The notes under the pieces were generated by a model. It saw nothing but the letters and a program-made list of their open reading frames with translations. It did not search any database and had not been told where the DNA came from. The translations under genes were made by a program, and so were the position numbers. This document shows, piece after piece, positions 54,652 through 63,360 of a stretch of DNA of 64,000 nt; within the stretch, counting starts at the first letter, position 1, and every line of letters begins with the position of its first letter. The stretch is from Bacteroidia bacterium (GTDB taxonomy: Bacteria > Bacteroidota > Bacteroidia > AKYH767-A > OLB10), in NCBI GenBank assembly GCA_037045145.1, contig JBAOIA010000011.1:868001-932000 (forward strand), read 5' to 3'.

Positions 54652-57210
54652 TTAGCCACATTTACTGTGTCCGCAACTTTTGCATTTAATACAACCCTCT
54701 TCAAAATACAATCCTTCCTTGTCGCCACATTCTGCACAAACTTTATCATTTACTTTTGTGCCGTCAGGAATAAATTGTTTCAAGGCACGCATGACACCGT
54801 TTTTCCAGGTGTTGATACTGTCAGAATAAAGATGTAGGTTTTCTACCAGATTAACAACCTGCGGTATAGGCATTCCATGTCGCAATACACCACTAATCAG
54901 TTTGGCGTAGTTCCAAAACTCCTTATCGAACGAACGCGATAGTCCTTCAATAGTTACTTTGAATCCTTCTTTATCATTAAACTGAAAATCGTATCTCGAT
55001 TTTCCATGTCCGTTTTTACTCTTGATAATCCACCCGGAAGAAACCCATGCAGGAATACTGAATGCATCCTCTGCCTTACCGGTAAAAATTTCGTAAGGTT
55101 TATTATCTAATATGCCAATGTATGCAATCCATTTTTCATCTGCATTCATAAAACGGATAACTTTTGCAGCAAGTATTTCCGGGCGCTTGGGAGCACTCGA
55201 TTCTGTTAATACAGGTTGTGCTTTTTTCTCTTCTTTTTTTACCAACACACCACTGCGTGAACCTTCTCTGTAAACGGTAATACCTTTTAGTCCGGCACTC
55301 CATGCCTGCATATAAATTTCTCCAACGGTTTCTGCCGAAACATTTTCCGGAAGATTAATAGTGGAACTGATAGAATGTGTAGTATATTTCTGTACTACTG
55401 CCTGCATTTTTATTCTTTTTTTCCAGTCAATTTCATTGGCGGTACTACCTGCATAAGGACTTTTGCTGTAGTCGGTATTATTGTTTGCAGTCATCCATTT
55501 TTTTAATCCATGATGATAAACTTCAAATTCCTGCCATGCATCGCCAGACTGATCAACAAAACTTGTTTTAGCCTTACTGTCTTCTGCATTAACTTTTCTT
55601 CTTCGTTTATAGCTGAGCATGAACACTGGCTCAATACCTGATGATGTTTGTGATAGTAAACTTAGGGTTCCTGTTGGAGCAACTGTACTTATGGAAATAT
55701 TTCTTCTTCCATATTTCATCATTCTGTTGTAAATGTCAGGCAACTCAGCTTTCATCATATTGACAAACTCAGACTGGTCTTCAATTGCAGTATCGAAGCC
55801 TTCAAAAGTTCCACGTTCTATGGCCATATCAATACTTGAATCAAATTCTGCACGACATTTTTCTTTCATCATCATTTCTACCATGCTAAGTGCATTGTCA
55901 GAGTCAAATGCTATGTTCATAGCAGCAAGTGCATCGGCTAGTGCTGTAAATCCAAGCCCTGTGCGTCTTCCTTTCTTTCCTGCTTCATACAATGTTATCC
56001 ATGTACGCATTTCTACTTCTTTAATATAATCCGGCTCGGGATCTGATTCTATTTTTTGCAGTATTCTTTCAATAGCTTCCAATTCCAAATCAACTAGTCC
56101 ATCCATGAGTCGTTGCGATTCATAAGTAACTTCATAAAAACGTGTGAAGTTAAATTTAGCCTTTTGTGTAAATGGATGATCAACAAAACTTAATAGGTTG
56201 ATGGCAATTAATCTGCAACTGTCGCCTCCCTGCATTGCAATTTCAGAGCAAGGGTTTGTTGACACATTTTTAAATCCGGGATAAACGGAAGATGTAGAAT
56301 AATGATGTTGTCTGTCCCAGAAAATAATTCCAGGTTCTGCAGTACGATGTGCACAGGCAATGATGGTTGTCCATAATTCGCGTGCATTAACTTTTTTCTG
56401 TATATATGGCTCCGGTGAATCAACAGGGAATCTCAGATTAAAGTCAGTATTTTCATTAACGGCAACCATAAACTCATCTGATAGTTTCACGGAAATGTTA
56501 GCACCGGTAACTTTACTCAGGTCTTGTTTTATGGTGATAAATTTTTCTACGTCAGGATGAGCAATATCTAATGTAAGCATCAATGCACCTCTGCGTCCGA
56601 GTTGAGCAACTTCTCGTGTGGTATTCGAAAAACGCTCCATAAAAGATACAGCACCGGTAGTGCTACCTGCAGCATTAGAAACACGCATACCTTCAGGTCT
56701 GATAGTAGAAAGGTCTAAGCCCGCACCACATCTGCGCTTATATAATTGTGCAAGCTGCTGGTCTGCAAAAAATATTCCACCGTATGAGTCATGTAATTCA
56801 GGCAGTACAATACAATTAGATAATGATGCAATCATAAATGGATTGCCCAGTGCAGACATGACACTGCCTTGAGGAATAACATATCGGAAACGATTGAATA
56901 GTTCTGTGATTTTTTCTGTAGAAAGCTGTTCGCGTTTTTTTCCATAATCCGATAGATGCGAAGTTCTGCTGCCATCGTTCAACAAATTGTATTTTGCTTC
57001 AACTCTGGCAAATTCACGTGCCATACGTAAATGCATGTCCTGTGGTGTTCGCTCTACAAATTTTCCTTCTTTGTTTTTCATGGCGTATTTATTCATCCAT
57101 GTAGTAGCTGCAAGTTCATCGCCTTCAAAATATTCGAGGCTTGCTTTCAATACGCTGTCATATTCGTAGGTTGTCATCTGATTCTCGATGGTAATGGTTT
57201 CTATCAACAT
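54652..57210 (-). CDS. nrdJ: adenosylcobalamin-dependent (class II) ribonucleotide reductase
   Basis: 852 aa. The core contains KRRCGAGLDLSTIRPEGM, NPCSEIAMQGGDSCR and PTGTLSLLSQTSSGIEPVF. The C-terminal part has an added region and a Zn-ribbon of four Cys pairs (CAECGDKEG, then CIKCKSCGHSKCG). It makes deoxynucleotides using B12, independent of oxygen. No cobalamin riboswitch is seen upstream. The ATG at 57210 or Met12 (MTTYEYDSV) are both possible. Confidence 0.94.
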   Translation of the reverse strand: MLIETITIENQMTTYEYDSVLKASLEYFEGDELAATTWMNKYAMKNKEGKFVERTPQDMHLRMAREFARVEAKYNLLNDGSRTSHLSDYGKKREQLSTEKITELFNRFRYVIPQGSVMSALGNPFMIASLSNCIVLPELHDSYGGIFFADQQLAQLYKRRCGAGLDLSTIRPEGMRVSNAAGSTTGAVSFMERFSNTTREVAQLGRRGALMLTLDIAHPDVEKFITIKQDLSKVTGANISVKLSDEFMVAVNENTDFNLRFPVDSPEPYIQKKVNARELWTTIIACAHRTAEPGIIFWDRQHHYSTSSVYPGFKNVSTNPCSEIAMQGGDSCRLIAINLLSFVDHPFTQKAKFNFTRFYEVTYESQRLMDGLVDLELEAIERILQKIESDPEPDYIKEVEMRTWITLYEAGKKGRRTGLGFTALADALAAMNIAFDSDNALSMVEMMMKEKCRAEFDSSIDMAIERGTFEGFDTAIEDQSEFVNMMKAELPDIYNRMMKYGRRNISISTVAPTGTLSLLSQTSSGIEPVFMLSYKRRRKVNAEDSKAKTSFVDQSGDAWQEFEVYHHGLKKWMTANNNTDYSKSPYAGSTANEIDWKKRIKMQAVVQKYTTHSISSTINLPENVSAETVGEIYMQAWSAGLKGITVYREGSRSGVLVKKEEKKAQPVLTESSAPKRPEILAAKVIRFMNADEKWIAYIGILDNKPYEIFTGKAEDAFSIPAWVSSGWIIKSKNGHGKSRYDFQFNDKEGFKVTIEGLSRSFDKEFWNYAKLISGVLRHGMPIPQVVNLVENLHLYSDSINTWKNGVMRALKQFIPDGTKVNDKVCAECGDKEGLYFEEGCIKCKSCGHSKCG

Positions 57211-57353
57211 ATTTTATAATTCTTATTTGTTTTAGTCAAGCAATAATATAGACAAAAAAAATTCTTTCATAAGGTTTTGACTAATATTTATCAGACGTTT
57301 TTAACAACCCTTGTTCACTTTTTTATTATCAACAAAGTGTATTTGACAAAACG

Positions 57354-57381
57354 TTTGAATAATAGGCGATTGGTATATTTG
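57354..57381 (+). promoter_or_regulatory. promoter of tryptophanase gene
   Basis: TTTG (57354-57357), a 16-bp spacer, and a perfect -7 box TATATTTG (57374-57381). This gives a leader of about 95 nt before the ATG at 57486. A second weaker box, TCTATTTG, is at 57453-57460. Confidence 0.6.
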
Positions 57382-57403
57382 CTAACACGGAATTAAAAAC
57401 AAA

Positions 57404-57415
57404 TGATTATTATCA
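57404..57415. promoter_or_regulatory. FNR/Crp-like palindrome in the tryptophanase leader
   Basis: TGATTATTATCA is a perfect TGAT-N4-ATCA site, extended to AATGAT...ATCATT. It lies downstream of the first -7 box (repressor position) but about 44 bp upstream of the weaker second box (activator-like position). Confidence 0.45.
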
Positions 57416-57485
57416 TTAGCAAAATATAATCAAATCATTAAGCAATAGAAAATCTATTTGCTTCTTCGTACCTTTTAAAATAAAT

Positions 57486-58862
57486 ATGAAATTCAAGACA
57501 ATTATCGAGCCTTTCAGAATTAAAATGGTAGAACCTATTCACCTCAGTACAGAGGAGCAAAGGATAGGTTATCTGAAGCAGGCACATTACAATCCATTTC
57601 TTCTAAACAGCAATCAGGTACTTATTGATTTTCTGACCGATAGTGGTACTTCTGCAATGAGTTCCGATCAATGGTCGGCCATGATGAATGGTGATGAGTC
57701 GTATGCCGGTGCCAGCAGCTGGCTGCGTTTTGAAAAAGAAGTACAAAGCCTTACGGGAATGCCATTTGTGTTGCCCACACATCAGGGACGGGCGGCAGAA
57801 AGAATTCTTTATGGCAAACTCGGTGGCAAGGGTAAAACCTTTATCAGTAATACCCACTTTGACACTACAAGGGCAAATATTGAGTTTAGTGGTGCCGAGG
57901 CAATAGATATTCCGGTGAAGGAAGGACTTGATTTTATGTCTGATTTTCCTTTTAAAGGAAATATGGATATAGCTATGCTCGAAAAAACTATTGCTGAAAA
58001 AGGTGCAGCCAATATAGGAGCAGTAATACTAACCGTTACCAATAATAGTGGAGGTGGGCAACCTGTGAGCATGGAAAATGCCAAGGCTGTTGCTGATGTA
58101 TGTCGCAAAAACAAAGTGTTGTTTGTTATTGACTGTTGTCGTGTTGCAGAGAACAGTTATTATATTCACCACAATGAAGCAGGGTATGGAAATAAAACGT
58201 ATAGACAAATTGCAGAAGAAATGATGTGTTTGGGCGATGCTGCTGTTATGAGTGCTAAGAAAGATGCATTAGTCAATATGGGTGGATTTCTTGCCATAAA
58301 GGATGCAGATCTTGCAGAATCGTGTAAACAATTGCTGATTATAACTGAAGGTTTTGCCACTTACGGAGGGCTGTCCGGACGTGATATGGAAGCAATAGCA
58401 GTTGGCTTGCAGGAAGTGTTTGATCCGGGCTATTTGAATTATCGTATTGTAAGCACCAGATATTTGGGCGAGAATATAAAATCCAAAGGAGTGAATATTA
58501 TTTATCCTGTAGGTGGACATGCTGTTTATGTTGATGCAAAGAGTTTGTATCCGCAAATACCCTCACATGAATATCCCGGACAGGCTCTGGTGTGTGAGTT
58601 GTACCGTATTGGGGGTTTACGCAGTGTTGAAATAGGATCTGTAATGTTTGGAAAGTATGATTCAAATGGTAAACTAATTCCTGCTCCTATGGAATTGGTA
58701 CGACTTGCTGTTCCAAGAAGGGTTTATACACAGAGCCACATTGACTATGTGATTGAAATTTTTGATGAAATAGTACGTACAAAAGATAAAGTTAAAGGAT
58801 TAAAGATTGTAAAAGAGCCACAGTTTCTGCGACATTTTACAGCGCATTTTGAGCCACTGTAG
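57486..58862 (+). CDS. tnaA: tryptophanase (beta-eliminating lyase)
   Basis: 458 aa, PLP-dependent fold type I. Visible: LPTHQGRAAERILYGKLGG, FDTTRANIEFSGAEAIDIP, VIDCCRVAENSYYI and the PLP lysine region VMSAKKDALVNMGG. The C-terminal LRHFTA keeps the His that, from memory, marks tryptophanase rather than tyrosine phenol-lyase (Phe there). It would cleave tryptophan to indole, pyruvate and ammonia. It stands alone, with no adjacent permease gene. Confidence 0.87.
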   Translation: MKFKTIIEPFRIKMVEPIHLSTEEQRIGYLKQAHYNPFLLNSNQVLIDFLTDSGTSAMSSDQWSAMMNGDESYAGASSWLRFEKEVQSLTGMPFVLPTHQGRAAERILYGKLGGKGKTFISNTHFDTTRANIEFSGAEAIDIPVKEGLDFMSDFPFKGNMDIAMLEKTIAEKGAANIGAVILTVTNNSGGGQPVSMENAKAVADVCRKNKVLFVIDCCRVAENSYYIHHNEAGYGNKTYRQIAEEMMCLGDAAVMSAKKDALVNMGGFLAIKDADLAESCKQLLIITEGFATYGGLSGRDMEAIAVGLQEVFDPGYLNYRIVSTRYLGENIKSKGVNIIYPVGGHAVYVDAKSLYPQIPSHEYPGQALVCELYRIGGLRSVEIGSVMFGKYDSNGKLIPAPMELVRLAVPRRVYTQSHIDYVIEIFDEIVRTKDKVKGLKIVKEPQFLRHFTAHFEPL

Positions 58863-58937
58863 GTTTTATTGTGATTAACAATTGAACAATATTTAATGTA
58901 GATAAGCTTATGTAAAACCTGAAGTTGTTAGCAGCAC

Positions 58938-59759
58938 TTACCAGCCACCGGTAGCCCCACCGCCTCCTGTGCTTCCACCACCGAAGCCTCCAAATCCGCC
59001 TCCGCTGCCACCACCCCAACTGCTGCCACCGCCTCCCCAAACACCACCACCTCCGGAGGAGTTACGTCTGTTGTTGGCTGCATTTAAAAGCGTCCATGCT
59101 GTCCAGAAACTTAAATTGTTGAGATGTGCATAGCGCCTTACTGAAAAAACTTTCAGAAGCATAATCACACCGAAAATAAAAAATACAAAAAGTATAGGTG
59201 CCCATGCTGGTGAATTGTTTTTTGCATTTTCACCATCAGATACGTATTCGCCTTTTGTTCGCTGCATAATTTCTGTTACTGCAGCATCTAGTCCGTTGTA
59301 ATATTGTTGCGATTTGAATGCAGGCTTTAGTGTCAGCTCAATTATTCTTTTACAAATGGCATCAGGCAAGGCACCTTCAACACCATAACCCGTAATGATG
59401 GTCATGCGTCTGTCTTCCATAGCAGCTAAAATCAACACACCATTATCTTTATTCTTTTGACCAATACCCCAATCTCTGAAAAGTGTAATTGCATAATCGT
59501 CCACAGGATACTCTCCGGTGCTGCGAATCAGTACAATAGCAATTTGTGTAGAAGTGCTGTCATTGAATTTTACAAGCTTTTGTTCTAAAAGATTTTCATC
59601 AGCATCATTTAATACTCCGGCAAAGTCGTTGACTAGACGTGGTGGATTGTTTTGGGGAGGAATTTGTTGTGCATAACCTACTGTTGCAATCTGAAGCAAC
59701 AATAGCATCCAGAATAAAAGTGGACGCACCTGTTTTTTAATCACCAAAAACCATTTCAT
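58938..59759 (-). CDS. TPM-domain membrane protein with glycine-rich tail
   Basis: About 273 aa from the ATG at 59759 (MKWFLVIKK; another ATG at 59780). Signal peptide to about GYAQQ, TPM domain (about 35-170: VNDFAGVLNDADENLLEQKL, IALFRDWGIG-like LFRDWGIGQKNKDNGVLIL), one helix (about 195-215), and a C-terminal tail of Gly, Ser and Trp (GGGGVWGGGGSSWGGGSGGG). Third gene of a LemA-TPM-TPM operon; its start overlaps the previous gene by 23 bp. Role in the envelope unknown. Confidence 0.88.
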   Translation of the reverse strand: MKWFLVIKKQVRPLLFWMLLLLQIATVGYAQQIPPQNNPPRLVNDFAGVLNDADENLLEQKLVKFNDSTSTQIAIVLIRSTGEYPVDDYAITLFRDWGIGQKNKDNGVLILAAMEDRRMTIITGYGVEGALPDAICKRIIELTLKPAFKSQQYYNGLDAAVTEIMQRTKGEYVSDGENAKNNSPAWAPILFVFFIFGVIMLLKVFSVRRYAHLNNLSFWTAWTLLNAANNRRNSSGGGGVWGGGGSSWGGGSGGGFGGFGGGSTGGGGATGGW

Positions 59760-60177
59760 TGGAAAGCTCGTCTGAATCATTCTTTGCAACAGGGAAATGT
59801 TTTTTTAGTTTCTGTCCTGTTTCTTCAATAGCATGTAAAAGGCCACCGGTATAATCTTTTCTCTTAAAGAATGGAATCATTTCTTCTTTTACCTTGTCCC
59901 AAAAAACCTGACTTACAAACTCATGAATTCCACTATCTCCAATAATGGCGAATTGTCTGTTTTCAATAGCTACATAAATCAAAACTCCATTGTGAAGTTT
60001 GGTTTCATGCATCTTGAGGTTTTCAAAAACTTCGGCTGCGCGGTCAATAATTTCACTCTTTATTTTGCTGTCAATAAAAATTCTGATTTCTCCGGAGGTA
60101 TGTTTTTCTGCTCGCGCTATTGCATTCTTCAACAACAGTTGTTGTTCATCAGTAAAGTAATCGGCAGCATTGCCCAT
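59737..60177 (-). CDS. TPM-domain protein
   Basis: 146 aa, a single TPM domain without signal peptide (YFTDEQQLLLKNAIARAEKH, TSGEIRIFIDSK, LHNGVLIYVAIENRQFAIIG). It lies 2 bp after lemA and overlaps the next TPM gene. From memory, Bacteroidota commonly carry this lemA-TPM-TPM set. Confidence 0.9.
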   Translation of the reverse strand: MGNAADYFTDEQQLLLKNAIARAEKHTSGEIRIFIDSKIKSEIIDRAAEVFENLKMHETKLHNGVLIYVAIENRQFAIIGDSGIHEFVSQVFWDKVKEEMIPFFKRKDYTGGLLHAIEETGQKLKKHFPVAKNDSDELSNEMVFGD

Positions 60178-60179
60178 AA

Positions 60180-60770
60180 TTAAAATTTAACCTCAGGAGC
60201 TTTATCAGCACCTTTATCAGATTGAAAATAACCTTTTGATGAAAACCCAAACATGCCGGCAAGTAATGTTTGAGGAAATTTGCGTATGTAGGTATTAAAC
60301 TGTTGTGCAGCCTCGTTAAAATCTTTACGTGCCACCGCAATTCTTCTTTCTGTTCCTTCAAGCGTTGCTTGCAATTCAAGAAAATTCTGATTGGCTTTCA
60401 GTACCGGGTAGTTTTCAGTCACCATTAGCAAGCGGCCTAATGCAGTGCTTAATTGCCCTTGTGCTTCCTGAAACTTTTGAATATTTTCTGGCGTAAGTTT
60501 ATCCGGATCAACTTTTACTTGTGTTGCCGATGCACGTGCTTCAACAACTGCTGTTAATGTGCCTTTTTCAAATTCTGCAGCACCTTTAACGGTATTTACT
60601 AAGTTTGGAATAAGGTCCATTCGTTGTTGGTATTGATTTTCAACTTGTGCCCATTTTCCTTTAACATTTTCATCGGCAGTTACCATGCTGTTGTAGGTAC
60701 CTGCAAACAATCGGTATATTATAAATACTACAACAAGTACAATACCAATGATTACTACTGAACGTTTCAT
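60180..60770 (-). CDS. LemA family protein
   Basis: 196 aa. One N-terminal helix (SVVIIGIVLVVVFIIYRLF) and a helical domain with YNSMVTADENVKGKWAQVEN and QQRMDLIPNLVNTVKGAAEF, the LemA signature. First gene of the LemA-TPM-TPM operon. Function of the family is unclear. Confidence 0.93.
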   Translation of the reverse strand: MKRSVVIIGIVLVVVFIIYRLFAGTYNSMVTADENVKGKWAQVENQYQQRMDLIPNLVNTVKGAAEFEKGTLTAVVEARASATQVKVDPDKLTPENIQKFQEAQGQLSTALGRLLMVTENYPVLKANQNFLELQATLEGTERRIAVARKDFNEAAQQFNTYIRKFPQTLLAGMFGFSSKGYFQSDKGADKAPEVKF

Positions 60771-60948
60771 ACTATATGATTTATGGTTTATAAGTTAACG
60801 TGCCAAAACTAAGTGCTTTCATAATTCCCATTTCTGTAAATAGGTAAAAGTTTAAAAATTATAGGTGAATAGTATTTTTTTTACGGATAAGGTAAATTTT
60901 TTCAGCTGTCAAATTTATTAACATTGCATTTCATAGTTTAATAACGGT

Positions 60949-61218
60949 ATGTTAAAGACTGTAGCAATTGAAATTACCGGAAAAGTTCAGGGTGTGTTTT
61001 TTAGAAAATATACACTGCAAACCGGACGTAGGTTGAATCTTTGTGGCTTTGTACGAAACCTCACTGATGGTTCGGTTTATGTTGAGGCAACAGGAAGCGA
61101 GTTGCAGTTGAAAGAATTGGTTGCATGGTGCCACAAGGGCTCACCCCTGGCAGTAGTGAAGCAGGTTCTTGTCCGAGAAATTTCTGTCATTCACAAGGAG
61201 CCATTTCAAATTCTTTAG
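60949..61218 (+). CDS. acylphosphatase
   Basis: 89 aa, usual size. The motif GKVQGVFFRKYT carries the phosphate-binding loop and catalytic Arg, and FVRNLTDGSVYVEATG carries the catalytic Asn. It hydrolyses acyl phosphates. 41 bp before the flippase gene on the same strand. Confidence 0.95.
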   Translation: MLKTVAIEITGKVQGVFFRKYTLQTGRRLNLCGFVRNLTDGSVYVEATGSELQLKELVAWCHKGSPLAVVKQVLVREISVIHKEPFQIL

Positions 61219-61259
61219 TAGGTGTAAGTAAAATATAAAACGGCTACTTTAGCCGACTC

Positions 61260-62783
61260 ATGAGTGGAATAAAAAAGTTAGCCGGTCAAACAGTTCTTTA
61301 TGGTCTGAGTAGCATTGTTGGGCGTATGCTAAATTACTTGCTCGTTCCTATATATACCCGCATTTTTTCTCCAACAGAATATGGTGTTGTTTCTGAACTT
61401 TATTCCTATTCAGCATTTCTTTTGATACTGTTTACTTACGGCATGGAAACAGCTTTTTTTAATTTCATGCAGAAAGAAGAAAATAAAAATAAAGTTTATG
61501 AAAACTGTATTTCACTAGTTTCTTACACAACAGCATTTCTGGTGTTGCTGATGATATTATTCTCATCACCATTGGCAGCAACCATTGAATATCCCGGAAA
61601 AGGAAACTACATCATCTGGTTGGCAATGATTATTGGTTTTGATGCTATCACGGCCATTCCATTTGCAAGACTGCGGCAACAAGGTAAAGCATTACAGTTT
61701 GCTTTATTAAAGATTGCAGGAATCGTAATTAATATAGGCTTGAATTTATTTTTTCTTATTGGCTGTCCAATATGGATTAAAGGAAATGATGGTTTGTTAT
61801 CACAACTTGCAGTAACTTTTTATTCACCAACAGTTGGTGTAGGGTATGTGTTTATCTCAAACGTCATAGCCAGTGGATTTACCATGCTTTTACTCTACCG
61901 TCAATTCAGCAATCTAACATGGCACCTCGACACTACTTTAATAAAAAGAATGATTTATTATGCATTTCCATTACTTATTGCAGGATTTGCAGGTATGGTA
62001 AACGAAACTTTCGACCGTGCTGTTTATAAGTATTTAGCTCCCGATGCCAATCATGCCTTGCGCGATTTGGGAATTTACAGTGCCTGTTACAAACTTAGTA
62101 TCATCATGACATTGTTTGTCCAGACATTTCGATATGCTGCCGAGCCATTTTTCTTTGCTCAGCACGATAAAGAAGATAAAAAAGAGACTTACTCTAAAAT
62201 TATGACATGGTTTGTAATTACCTGTTCTTTTATTTTCTTAGGTGTCATGTTATTTATTGATGTCATTAAACTTTTTATTGGTGAACAATTCAGGTCGGGC
62301 ATAGATGTAGTACCTGTGCTATTGCTTGCAAATCTTTGCCTTGGTGTGTTTTACAATTTAAGTATGTGGTATAAACTCACAGAAAAAACCCGCTTTGGAG
62401 CATATTTTTCAATTTTCGGAGCAGTGCTTACCATAATTCTGCTGTTTGTGCTTATCCCTTCATTTGGATATATGGGTGCTGCGTGGGCAACCTTTATAAC
62501 TTATTTTGCTATGATGGTTGTGTCATTCGTCACAGGACAAAAACATTATCCTATTCCCTATAAAGTTAAGAATGATGTGTTTTATGTCTTATTATCACTA
62601 ATGCTGTTTTCGCTCTCTGTCTATCTGCAACAACAACTTGATTTACCGAATTCTGTTAAATGGATTGTTAATATAATTTTACTCTTTATTTTTCCGTTTG
62701 TAGTTTTTAGAATGAATAGAGCAGTGTTTGTTAAGAAGCAAAATGTAGAATCGCGGAAGAATACAATAGGAAGAAGGGATTGA
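61260..62783 (+). CDS. Wzx-like polysaccharide flippase
   Basis: 507 aa with about 14 membrane helices. The N-terminus GQTVLYGLSSIVGRMLNYLL and YTRIFSPTEYGVVSELYSYS are typical of the polysaccharide biosynthesis (MATE-like MOP) family. Probably moves lipid-linked sugars across the inner membrane, fitting the mannosyltransferase gene downstream. Confidence 0.9.
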   Translation: MSGIKKLAGQTVLYGLSSIVGRMLNYLLVPIYTRIFSPTEYGVVSELYSYSAFLLILFTYGMETAFFNFMQKEENKNKVYENCISLVSYTTAFLVLLMILFSSPLAATIEYPGKGNYIIWLAMIIGFDAITAIPFARLRQQGKALQFALLKIAGIVINIGLNLFFLIGCPIWIKGNDGLLSQLAVTFYSPTVGVGYVFISNVIASGFTMLLLYRQFSNLTWHLDTTLIKRMIYYAFPLLIAGFAGMVNETFDRAVYKYLAPDANHALRDLGIYSACYKLSIIMTLFVQTFRYAAEPFFFAQHDKEDKKETYSKIMTWFVITCSFIFLGVMLFIDVIKLFIGEQFRSGIDVVPVLLLANLCLGVFYNLSMWYKLTEKTRFGAYFSIFGAVLTIILLFVLIPSFGYMGAAWATFITYFAMMVVSFVTGQKHYPIPYKVKNDVFYVLLSLMLFSLSVYLQQQLDLPNSVKWIVNIILLFIFPFVVFRMNRAVFVKKQNVESRKNTIGRRD

Positions 62784-62806
62784 GTTTATATTTGATAAGA
62801 TTCAAT

Positions 62807-62814
62807 ATTTTTGC
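62807..62814 (+). promoter_or_regulatory. -7 box of dut
   Basis: TATTTTTG (then C) is a perfect TAnnTTTG box 20 bp before the ATG at 62835. Confidence 0.55.
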
Positions 62815-62834
62815 AAATAGTGTAATATTAAGAA

Positions 62835-63278
62835 ATGCATAACAAAACAGAAGTAAAGATTATAAATAAGTCAGCGCATCCGCTTCCTGCTTATGAAAGC
62901 AGCAGTGCTGCAGGGATGGATTTAAGAGCTGATGTAAAAGAAGCAGTAACGCTTAATCCTTTAGAACGTGCGCTTGTACCAACAGGAATTTATATTGAGT
63001 TGCCCCATGGATTTGAGGCACAAATCAGACCCAGAAGCGGACTTGCAGCCAAGCATGGAGTTACTGTACTTAACACTCCCGGAACAATTGATGCCGACTA
63101 CCGTGGTGAGATAAAAGTTATTTTGGTGAATTTGTCATCTGTACCATTCACAATAAATAATGGCGAAAGAATAGCGCAAATGGTTGTGGCAGCACATCAA
63201 CAAGTAGAGTGGAAAGAAGCAATAGAATTGTCAGAAACTAACCGTGGCGTAGGCGGGTTTGGCAGTACAGGTAAATAA
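62835..63278 (+). CDS. dut: dUTP diphosphatase
   Basis: 147 aa, trimeric dUTPase with all five motifs: AAGMDLRAD, RPRSGLAAKHG, NTPGTIDADYRGEIKV, ERIAQMVV and RGVGGFGSTG. It hydrolyses dUTP to dUMP, keeping uracil out of DNA. Confidence 0.97.
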   Translation: MHNKTEVKIINKSAHPLPAYESSSAAGMDLRADVKEAVTLNPLERALVPTGIYIELPHGFEAQIRPRSGLAAKHGVTVLNTPGTIDADYRGEIKVILVNLSSVPFTINNGERIAQMVVAAHQQVEWKEAIELSETNRGVGGFGSTGK

Positions 63279-63360
63279 TTGATGAATAGTTTTATCAATT
63301 AACATTTTGTTATAATTACTCATTTCATAGAATAATAGTTTTGAACTCAAATAAAATTGT

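Noticed and set aside
57211..57360. Cobalamin riboswitch before the B12-dependent reductase
   Set aside because: I see no B12-box-like conserved segments in the short AT-rich upstream region.
57388..57485. tnaC-type leader peptide for tryptophanase
   Set aside because: The only short frame (57403-57429, MIIIISKI) has no Trp codon and none of the TnaC signature residues.
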